64,000 nt of DNA from Mortierella alpina (Eukaryota > Mortierellomycota > Mortierellomycetes > Mortierellales > Mortierellaceae). The stretch lies in NCBI GenBank assembly GCA_029449245.1, contig JANATF010000005.1:310001-374000 (forward strand). The letters run 5' to 3'. Made by a program: the position numbers and the translations under genes. Shown piece by piece: positions 49,701 through 58,719 of the stretch; the stretch's first letter is position 1; each line of letters begins with the position of its first letter. Under the pieces are notes generated by a model. That model was given only the letters and a program-made list of their open reading frames with translations. It did not search any database and was not told where the DNA came from.

Positions 49701-52700
49701 ATGCGGATCTGGATTCTAGCAAGAATGATTCTCAGCAAGCCTGGTACTTTCTTCATCTGACATTCCAGGAGTATTTTGCGGCAACGTGGGTGGCCCAACA
49801 TCTACAACAATCAATTCCAGCTGGGATGCAGGAGTATTTTGCGAAAGCGAGCTCGGTCCACTATGCACATCCACCACTTCCAGCCGGGATGATGACCGTG
49901 GAGCAAGCAAAAGCGTTTGTGCAGGAACACAAATACAACCCTCGATACGAGATTATGTGGTGGATGGTAGCAGGACTGCTGGAAGGTGAGGCGCTAAAAA
50001 ACTTTTTCGATCTTTTACAAGGACCACCACGCGATTTGATCGGGGGTCGACATCAACAGATACTGGCTTGCTGTCTTAATGAAGCGCGAGCTCGATTGGA
50101 TACCACGGTGGTGACGAGATTAGACACGGAGCTGATGACGTGGCTGTACTTTGAGATCCAAGCCTGCCATGACGACGACGACATAGGTACTCTGGGTGGT
50201 CGAAGCATGCTTGGTAGTCAAAGCGCATTCCCAGAAGCTCTTCTTGTCAAGGCCATGGACTTGGGGCTAGAGAGTTCATCCAAAGCAATTCTGGTGAACA
50301 CTTTCAAGGCTCGTTCCTCATTATCAGAATCGGCCGTCAAGTTCATATTTGGCTCACTCAAGGATGAAAACGCTGATGTCAGGAGGAGCGCAGTATCGGT
50401 ATTAGGCGACCTGCCCACGTCCTCAGAAGCGGTCCTCCAATCCCTCGTTGGCGTTCTCGACGATGAAGACGTACTCGTTAGGCGGCTCGCAGCAATAGTA
50501 TTATTCAAGCAGTCCACGTTGTCAGAAGCGGCCATCCAGTCCCTCATCGGCGCACTCACCCAGAGGAATGCATATGCCAGGCTTTCAGCAAAACCGATAC
50601 TAGAAAGTCAGTCCACGCTATCAGAAGCGGCCATCCAACCCCTCATTGGTGCACTTAAGGATGACGATGCAAATGTCAGGTCCACAGCAGCATCGGCATT
50701 AGGCAACCATTCCACATTGTCAGAAACGGCGATCCATTCTCTCATCAGCGTACTCAAAGATGATAATGCGGAGGTCGGTAAGAGTGCGGCAGCGGCGTTA
50801 GGCAATCAGTCCGCATTGTCAGAAGCGGCCTTCCAGTCCCTTATTAATGCACTCCGGGATGAAGATGTAGGTGCAGCTGTCAGATCCTCAGCAGCATCGG
50901 CATTGGGTCACCAGTCCGCACTGTCAGAAACGGCCATCCATTCCCTCATTGGCGCTCTTAAGGATGACGATGCAGATGTCAGGTCCTCAGCAGCGTCGGC
51001 ATTAGGCAACCAGTCCACGTTATCAGAAGCAGCGATCCAGTCCCTCATTGACGCACTCAAGGATGAAAATACGCGTGTCAGTTCCTCAGCAGCAGAGGCT
51101 AGTTTCGCAGCAGCATCGACATTTTGCAACCGGTCCACATTGTTAGAGGCGACCATCCAGTCTCTAATTAGCATTCTCGACGATGAAAATGCGGCTGTCA
51201 GATCCTCGGCAGCATCGGCCTTAGGCAACCAGACCATGTTGTTGCAAACAGCCAACCAGTCCCTCACTGACGCTCTCAGGAATGAAGATGTCAAGTCCTC
51301 AGCAGCATCGGCATTAGGAAATCAGTCCCCATTATCAGAGGCGACCAATCAGGTCCTCATTGGTGTTCTCAAGTATAAAGACGCAGATGTCAGGTACTCA
51401 ACAGCATCAGCATTAGGCAAGCAATCCACGCTGTCAGAAACGGCAATCCAGTCCCTCACTAGCGCACTAAAGGACAACGATGCAGATGTCAGGACCTCAG
51501 CAGCATTGGCATTGGGTTACGAATCCACGCTATTAGAACCGGCCATCCAGACCCTCATTGGTGCACTCAAGGATGAAGATGCATATGTTCGGTGGAGTGC
51601 AGAATCGGCATTAGGAAACCAGTCCACGTTATCAGAAGCAACGATCCAGTCCCTCATTGGCGCACTCAAGGATGAACACGCCGATGTCAGGAGAAGAGCA
51701 GCGTCGGTGTTAGTCAAGCAGTCCATGTTGTCAGAGGCTGCCAATCAGTCCCTCATTCGTGCACTCAAGGATGAAAATGTATATGTCAGGAGCAGAGCAG
51801 CATCGGTACTAGGTGCGCAGTTCACATTGTTAGAATCAGCCATCCAGTCCCTCATTGGCACACTCAAGGATGGAAATATTGCGGTCAGGTCCTCAGCAGC
51901 ATCGGCATTAGGTAACCAGTCCACATTTTCAAAGGCGGCCATTCAGTCTCTCACTGGCGTACTCAACCACGAAAATGCAGATGTCAGGAGAAGAGCAGCA
52001 TCGTTATTAGGCGACCAGTCCACGTTGTCAGAAGCAGCCATCCAGCCCCTCATTCGCGCACTCAACCACGAAAGTGCATATACCAGGTGGGCAGCAGCAT
52101 CGGCATTAGGCAACCAGCTCACGCTGTCAGAAACGACGATCCAGTCCCTCATTGGAACTCTTGACGATGACAACGCAGCTGTCAGGTCCTCAGTAGCATC
52201 GGCATTAGGCAACCAGTCCACATTCTCAAAAGCGACCATCCAGTCCCTCAATTGCGCACTCAAGAATGAAGAGGAAGATATCAGGGGAAGAGCAGTATCG
52301 GCATTAGGTTACCAGCCCACGTTATCAGAGGCGGCCATCCAGTCGCTCATTGGTGCTCTCACAGACGAGAATGCAGATATCAGGAGAGGAGCAGCATCGG
52401 TATTAGGCACTCAGTCCAAGTTGCCAGAAACGGCGATCCAGTCTCTCATTGTTGTACTCCATGATGAAGATGCAGATGTCAGGAAAAGAGCAGCAGCGGC
52501 GTTAGTTGACCAGTACACCTTGTCGGAAGCGGTCATCCAGTCCCTCATTGACGCACTCAAGGATGAAGATGTAGACGTCAGGAGGAAAGCAGCATCGGTA
52601 TTGAGCAACCAGTCTACGTTGTCAGAGGCAGCCATCCAGTCCCTCATTGGCGCTCTCGATGATGAAAATGCAGATGTGAGGTCCTCAGCAGCATTGGCAT

Positions 52701-54841
52701 TAGGAAACCAGCCCATTTTGTCAGAAGCGGCCACGCAGTCCCTCATTGGCGCACTCAAGGATGACGATGCAGATGTCAGGACCTCAGCAGCATTGGCATT
52801 GGTTTACGAGTCCACGCTATTAGAACCGGCCATCCAGACCCTCATTGGTGCACTCAAGGATGAAGATGCATATGTTCGGTGGAGTGCAGAATCGGCATTA
52901 GGAAACCAGTCCACGTTATCGGAAGCAGCGATCCAGTCCCTCATTGACGCACTCAAGGATGAAGATGTCGATGTCGGGAGAAGAGCAGCGTCGGTGTTAG
53001 TCAAGCAATCCAAGTTGTCTGAGGCGGCCAATCAGTCCCTCATTCTCGCACTCAAGGATGGCGATGTACATGTCAGGTCCTCAGCAGCATCGGTATTAGG
53101 CCACCAGTCCACGTTGTCAGAAGCGGCCATTCAGTCCCTCATTGGCACACTCAAGGATGAAAATGCAGACGTCAGGCCTTCGGCAGCATTGGTATTAGGC
53201 AAGCAGTCCACGTTGTCAGAGGCAGCCATCCAGTCCCTCATTGGCGCTCTTAAGGATGGCGATGCAGATGTCAGGTCCTCAGCAGCGTCGGCATTAGGCA
53301 ACCAGTCCACTTTGTCCGAGGCGGCCAATCAGTCCCTCATTCTCGCACTCAAGGACGACGATGTACATGTCAGGTCCTCAGCAGCATCGGTATTAGTCCG
53401 CAAGTCCACGCTGTCAGAAGCGGCCATCCAGACCCTGCTTATTGCAGTGAAGGATTCAGATGCAGTTGTCAGGCACTCAGCGGCCTCAGCATTAGGCAGG
53501 CAGGCTACGTTGTCAGCAGCGGCCATCCAAGACCTCATTTGCACACTCGGAAATGACGATGCACATGCCAAGTCTTCAGCAGCATTAGCATTGGGTCACC
53601 AGTCCACGTTGTTTGAAGCGATCATCCAGTCCCTCACTAGCGCTATCGGGGATGAAGATGGAGATGTCAGGTCTTCAGCAGCATCGGCATTAGGCGACCA
53701 TTCGACCTTGTCCGAATTGGTCGTCCAAGCCCTCATTGAGTCGCTCAAAGATGACGATGCAGGTGTCCGGTCCTCAGCAGCATCGGCATTGGGTTGCCAG
53801 TCCATGTTGCCAGAAGCGGCCGTCCAGTCTCTCATTGGCGCACTCAAGGATGAAGATGTAGATGTCAGGTCCCAAGCAACATTATCATTGGGTTACCAGT
53901 CCACGTTGGTTGAAGCGATCATCCAGTCCCTCGCTAGCGCTATCGGGGATGAAGATGTCAGGCACTCAGCAGCATCGGCATTAGGCGACCATTCGACCTT
54001 GTCCGAATTGGTAGTCCAAGCCCTCATTGGCTCGCTCAAAGATGACGATGCAGGTGTCAGGTCCTCAGCAGCATCGGCATTGGGTTGCCAGTCCACGTTG
54101 CAAGAAACGGCGATCCATTCTCTCATCGGCGTACTCAACCACGAACATGAGGATGTCAGAGGAAGACCAGTATCGCCATTAGGCAAGCTATCCACGTTGT
54201 CAGAAGCAGCCATCCAGTCCCTCACTGGCGCATTCAAGGATGAGGATGCAGATTTCAGGTCCCAAGCAACATTATCATTGGGTTACCAGTCCACGTTGTT
54301 TGAAACGATCATCCAGTCCCTCATTCTCGCACTCAAGGATGACGATGTACGTGTCAGGTCCTCAGCAGCATCGGTATTAGGCCACCGGTCCACGTTGTCA
54401 GAAGCGGCCATCCAGGCCCTGGTTACTGCAGTGAAGGATGCTGATGCAGTTGTCGGGTCCTTAGCAGCGTCGGCATTAAGCAACCAATCCACGTTATCAG
54501 AGGCGGCCTTCCAGTCCCTCATTGACGCCTGGGAGGATGAGAATGCACATGTCAGGAGATATGTTGCACGGATTTTTAATAACCATGGCCATTCACTATG
54601 CATGGCACTTCCAGGCTTCTCTGAGAGTGAAATGGTATCTGCCTTCAAGAACCATCTCTTTCACTATAGTTGCCGGCATGTCATGTCTCTACAGGTACAA
54701 GACAACCGACTTGAGTATTACACAGAGCAAGGTTTAGTGCGTACAGAACCTGTGAAGGCGGACAAGGCGACACTTATCACATCAGTATTTGAAGCTGCTC
54801 AACGGGAGACTTGGATACATTACAAGGTGCAATATAGCTGA
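46708..54841 (+). CDS. NLR-like NACHT NTPase with 43 HEAT-type repeats
   Basis: Proposed exons 46708-46725 and 46781-54841 give 2692 residues beginning MSLTFS; the second exon lacks an in-frame ATG near its start. Residues about 20-55 form a TPR-like helical pair (AIKKGDAYRDRGDFDKAKAKYEKA). About 150-480 is an all-helical region of the kind that precedes NTPase domains in early-diverging fungi. The NACHT core has Walker A GRAGVGKTT at about 670-678, Walker B LFVLDGLDE near 753, the ITSRPSG sensor, and a winged-helix-like part ending FLHLTFQEYFAA at about 1000. Residues about 1185-2608 hold 43 repeats of 33 residues (consensus AIQSLIGALKDEDADVRSSA). An 84-residue cap ends the protein. This is signal-sensing STAND/NLR architecture; the ligand is unknown. 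Confidence 0.88.
50315..54585 (+). repeat. 99-bp tandem repeat array encoding HEAT-type repeats
   Basis: Forty-three direct units of 99 bases, with four indel variants that keep frame (repeats 6, 8, 10 and 37 by my count). Units 12-14 and 25-27 are nearly identical at an offset of 1287 bases (13 units). Units 34-35 and 37-38 are nearly identical at an offset of 291 bases. Opposite-strand frames through the array are open by chance. Confidence 0.92.
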
Positions 54842-55470
54842 CACTCAGTGTTCTTGCATGTATTATAATTACCACTTTTTTCAGAAGGTCTCATTTTTTT
54901 CTTGGATCTATTCTCTAGACTCTGACCACATTGAAGTCAGCCGACTCCCCCGCTGAACTACAAACGCTACGGTAGTACGCGCGTGGGAGCCAAATGTGCC
55001 TCGAATTAGTTCATCTGCGGGCTTTACCGTTTTTCACTAAAAATCAAATCAGCAATCCGTGAAGCATTCCGCCCTTTTGTTTTAGGATGGTGATAACTCT
55101 GCCTCCTCTTGATATGGCTGCTTCAGCTGCTGACTTTGGTATTTTCTTGGTTATGTTCCTGTTCCCTCCCACACCTCCTGCCCAAGGTCTGGCTGGTGTT
55201 TTCACTGTTGTTTGGCCGTTGCTCTTGCAGCTCCTTCGCCTCTGGTTTACTGATCAAGTTGATATTCCCGAACGCGCTGCAGCAGTTGCAGCACCTCTAC
55301 ATGTTCTACGGCGGCTCTCCATTCCCTCTCTCCACGTCATCGTCATCAGTCTCCTCTATGAATACTATGCACGAATCCGTCCCGCGCATCGTTTTAGTCC
55401 AGGTGGTCGGATTACCGCGACGTGGTCTTGAAGAGCCGTCTGAAGCTGTTCAGCCAAGCATTTCTTTCTG
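54842..55470. other. Flank of the NACHT gene with unresolved coding-like sequence
   Basis: The 3' UTR of the NACHT gene followed by overlapping open frames on the plus strand from 55087. Composition is protein-like in places, but no family or start could be supported. Confidence 0.3.
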
Positions 55471-55567
55471 CTTCCTTTCTTCTACCTTCCCGACCTCGCT
55501 CACCCTTGGAGGTCCGCGTCGTCCAGGAAGTCCACCTCGTCCACTTCGTCCAGCAAGTGAAACTTTG
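55471..55567 (-). repeat. Inverted repeat arm A
   Basis: The reverse complement of 55471-55567 matches 56649-56745 at roughly 90 percent by eye over 97 bases. Read on the minus strand it encodes LLDEVDEVDFLDDADL then a stop, the counterpart of the tail encoded by arm B. Confidence 0.85.
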
Positions 55568-55599
55568 CAGCAATGGCAAAGTGACCTGGTCCTAGGCGG

Positions 55600-55757
55600 C
55601 CCGCTGAGAACCCGTTCTTCAGCTGTGCCAGTCTGTGGAGAAGCTTCAGGGCGTGACACCAGCACTAACGCCGGTCTCTCTACTGGTCATAGAGTATGAA
55701 GTCTATAGCAGCGCTCGAATCGTGAAGGGCTTCTTTTCTCTGGATGGACTCTGGAAG
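55600..55757 (+). other. Possible exon of an unidentified gene or gene relic
   Basis: The plus-strand frame ending 55757 reads LQGVTPALTPVSLLVIEYEV, then SSARIVKGFFSLDGLWK, and stops at a good donor GTAAGG. The upstream frame is closed by a TGA just before, so an acceptor would be needed near 55609. No family was recognised. Confidence 0.3.
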
Positions 55758-55999
55758 GTAAGGAACCTTGCAGAAATGCGTATGCAGATTCATGAATATG
55801 TACATGTGCATGTACGTGTGGATGGGCTTTGGTTAAAATGCCGCGCAACACGACACACGTTTGTCCTCCCTTCTTTTTTCTCTTCTCCGCTCGTCGACCA
55901 TTACCACTGCTCTCTTTTGCTCTCTTTCTCGCTATCGTGTAATATACTATTGCCAAGCTCTACTAAGGTACGCTGCTCGTCAATACCGCTTGCCCATGG

Positions 56000-56166
56000 A
56001 AGTCCTGTCTGTTAGGCGTAGCCTACTCAGGTTCAGCATGGTTAACAGATGACTCTGTGCCATGCGGACCGGGAGGTGGCCGCAGCAGGGTCTTTCAGCT
56101 TGGAGCCTCGTTATGCCCCTAATCCGCTTTCGAGCAGCCAGGCTGTTAGGTCCATGTGGTGAATTC
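56000..56166 (+). repeat. Direct repeat copy 1 (about 167 bp)
   Basis: Nearly identical to 56247-56413, at an offset of 247 bases. Contains the small palindrome TAGGCGTAGCCTA. Non-coding as far as can be seen. Confidence 0.9.
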
Positions 56167-56246
56167 AGAAGTGGTCTTTTCCAACATTGGTGTGAGTACC
56201 TCGGTCTAGCAGGGCTGACACCCGCTCGAGGTCACACGCTACGTGA

Positions 56247-56413
56247 AAGTCCTGTCTGTTAGGCGTAGCCTACTCAGGTTCAGCATGGTTAACAGATGAA
56301 TCTGTGCCATGCGGACCGGGAGGTGGCCGCAGCAGGATCTTTCAGCTTGGAGCCTCGTTATGCCCCTAATCCGCTTTCGAGCAGCCAGGCTGTTAGGTTC
56401 ATGTGGTGAATTC
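56247..56413 (+). repeat. Direct repeat copy 2 (about 167 bp)
   Basis: The second copy of the 56000-56166 segment, with only a few substitutions, separated from it by 80 bases of unrelated sequence. Confidence 0.9.
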
Positions 56414-56519
56414 CAGAGATAGATTACTGAGTCCATTCCTTTTGTTCAGTGTGGTTGCGGATATGTGTTTAATGTCCTATACTTTCTTTGTCTCTGAGCA
56501 TTATCACTTGATAGGTACA

Positions 56520-56550
56520 GCTGGAGGTAAACGTTGTGTTTACCTCCAGC
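56520..56550. repeat. Perfect 13-bp inverted repeat (hairpin)
   Basis: GCTGGAGGTAAAC at 56520-56532 is followed after a 5-base loop by its exact reverse complement at 56538-56550. Confidence 0.9.
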
Positions 56551-56716
56551 AGAGACGGCCAGTATCCCCCAAATTGCAACAGGGCGCGTTGTTGCTGCGG
56601 AAGAAAACGTCATTCATCGATACCTCACATCGGCAGGGCCGCTTGAGCCAAAGTTACACTTGCTGGACGAAGCGGACGAGGTGGACTTTTCGAACGACGC
56701 GGACCTCAAATGGTGA
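56549..56716 (+). pseudogene. Orphan C-terminal coding segment
   Basis: The plus-strand frame reads ETASIPQIATGRVVAAEENV, then LTSAGPLEPKLHLLDEADEV and ends DADLKW at a TGA (56714-56716). It looks like the end of a real protein, and its last 60 bases recur inverted at 55471-55567. No upstream exon or domain was recognised. It is most likely a relic left by duplication. Confidence 0.35.
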
Positions 56717-56745
56717 GCGAGGTCGGGAAAGTAGAAGAAGGGAAG
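56649..56745 (+). repeat. Inverted repeat arm B
   Basis: Partner of 55471-55567. It covers the end of the orphan coding segment and about 30 bases after its stop. Confidence 0.85.
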
Positions 56746-57186
56746 CATCGCACTTTTAGATAGTAATTACTCAAATCAAACACGAAATCGGTACGGCTTC
56801 TTGCGAGAAGCTAACTTCTACCATCAGCGCCAGCGATTACGACCTCTGTTGCGGAACCCAAGGTTGATATGGGTGTTGGCAATGACCAACGTGTATGGGT
56901 ACAGCGCAGAGGCTGGCGCGCACTCTGAGACGAACAGGCTATGTTTCGCGTTGTAATCATCGGCCAATGGAGTGTTGTTTTTTTTACTGCACAAGCTGTG
57001 AGCGTGAACGTTCGCGTTCCATCATAGCGCGTTTAACAACCTGTTCCTGTCATAATCAGCCCCGCCTTTGAAGCTCAGTCACTTTTATGCATAAGTTAGA
57101 CCAAACAACTCGAATGTAAAAGTGTTGCAGGATCTTTGCGCGCCAAATTTGAGAATTGGGTGAAGTAAAGATTTATTATTGTTATT
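56746..57186. other. Intergenic region
   Basis: The right flank of the duplicated patch and 3' flank of the next minus-strand gene. No gene is seen. Confidence 0.5.
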
Positions 57187-58341
57187 TTATGCGAGCTCCA
57201 TAATGAACTGCACGACGCTGACCATCGCAAAGACAAACGAGAACAGCGCGATCCAAAGCTGTGCTGGCGCAGTCGACGACTGGAACCTGAAATCCCTTAC
57301 CAAATTCTTGAAAAAACTCCTGCGGTCCTTCACCACCTGCGTGACCATCACAAACGTATCCATCTCACACACCTTCTTCTCCAACAGGTACGGCTTTTGG
57401 GACGAATCTCCAAACGCATCCAGTGGAATGTCCGAGAACCATCCAATGCATCGAGCCAAATCCACATCCTTGTCCGACAACACCATCGCCGACAGAACCT
57501 GGTACACACTCCTGGACAGGTCGCATTCAAAATACTTGGATAGATACTTGAGCAATTGAATATCGTAAAGCGTCAAGGGTCTCAAATGGATCACTCCACT
57601 CTCGTACCTAAAGAACCGGTCGTTCCTCCTGGACACCATCACCACAAACTTGTTGTGCTCCACCAACTCTGAGAGCGAGATGAAATCAATGTCGTACTTC
57701 CCCGTCAGATCGTCAAACTCAAAGATCGCCATCGATTTGGGCGTCTCCTCCACGGCCCTACAAATGTTGAGCGTCACCAGCAACATGTCCTTCAAATTGG
57801 TTGCCGCAAAATAACCCGGGTATGAGATCGGGTTGAACGGCCGATGGTTACCCGTGACGGGCAGACTGGCATGCCACAGCTTGTACGAAGGATTGCTGAG
57901 GTCGCACGCCGTCATGACATGGTGAACTATCAACCGGAGATCGTCATCCGAGATCCGATTGGTCATGGTATCCTTGCGAATCCTTTTCCCCGAATACAAA
58001 ACATTGTCGAGGATCTGCTCCACCACGGAACAGCTCGGTATGATGTCGGTGTAGCATTGGATCTCACACAGCAGATAGTCCATAATGCTCTTGGTCCGTT
58101 TACAGCTCGGTCCTAGACAGGTTGAGAGGGACTCGAGGAACATGGGTTCGAGCGTCGCATCGGCCCAATAAATGTCCCACTTGGGGATCATAAATTTTTC
58201 CAACATAGCGTCGTCGGCATCGCCCTTCTCCACCGCCGAGACGATCGAGTCAATGACATTGTCGTTCAGCATCAACTTCTCGTCCCGTGTGAATGTCGAC
58301 TTTGATGACTCGTCATCAATTTGAATTCGAAATAACTCCAT
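57187..58341 (-). CDS. Unknown protein with C-terminal membrane anchor
   Basis: A single long exon. Starting at the ATG at 58341 (MELFRIQIDDESSKS) it gives 384 residues. An acceptor-like TTTCAG directly upstream of CCAAAGACTGC suggests an earlier exon, and the frame is open to 58380. A candidate first exon (MDHDTYKHAFL, from about 58529) has the wrong phase, possibly because of its run of ten T. The body is globular, with many Asp, Leu and aromatic residues. The last 25 residues (AQLWIALFSFVFAMVSVVQF then IMELA) form one transmembrane helix, so the protein is probably tail-anchored. No family was recognised. Confidence 0.65.
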   Translation of the reverse strand: MELFRIQIDDESSKSTFTRDEKLMLNDNVIDSIVSAVEKGDADDAMLEKFMIPKWDIYWADATLEPMFLESLSTCLGPSCKRTKSIMDYLLCEIQCYTDIIPSCSVVEQILDNVLYSGKRIRKDTMTNRISDDDLRLIVHHVMTACDLSNPSYKLWHASLPVTGNHRPFNPISYPGYFAATNLKDMLLVTLNICRAVEETPKSMAIFEFDDLTGKYDIDFISLSELVEHNKFVVMVSRRNDRFFRYESGVIHLRPLTLYDIQLLKYLSKYFECDLSRSVYQVLSAMVLSDKDVDLARCIGWFSDIPLDAFGDSSQKPYLLEKKVCEMDTFVMVTQVVKDRRSFFKNLVRDFRFQSSTAPAQLWIALFSFVFAMVSVVQFIMELA

Positions 58342-58719
58342 CAATGCAGTCTTTGGCTGAAAGAGACACGGGAGGAACAAAAGCAGCTGTCAGTGGTTTG
58401 ATGCCCATTTTTCTTAAAGAAATTAAGCATTAACCACTTGCATACCAACGAATTTGGAAGGGAAAAAAAAAATGTTGTAGGAGCTCAAGAACGTAAGGAA
58501 GGCATGCTTATATGTGTCATGGTCCATCCTCTGCAACCCTGAAGGTTTTGCCCATTGGGTTGTGTTGGGGAGTATGCTATCATGCATGCATGCATGCACG
58601 CAAATTAAGGTAGGACGAGGGCGCAATGTTTGATGCCCATCGGAGCAAAATGCGTTGATGCGGACATGTAAAACAAGAAAGGAGTCCAGTAACAACGCTG
58701 TTGTAGTTGTTGTTTATTA
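58342..58719. other. Intergenic region with CATG microsatellite
   Basis: Holds the presumed 5' exon or promoter of the upstream minus gene and the 3' flank of the Shg1-domain gene. A short CATG tandem repeat lies at about 58582-58600. Confidence 0.45.

Noticed and set aside
50218-54648. Many minus-strand frames opposite the HEAT array
   Set aside because: They are antisense to the 99-base repeats, recur once per few units and are explained by periodicity.
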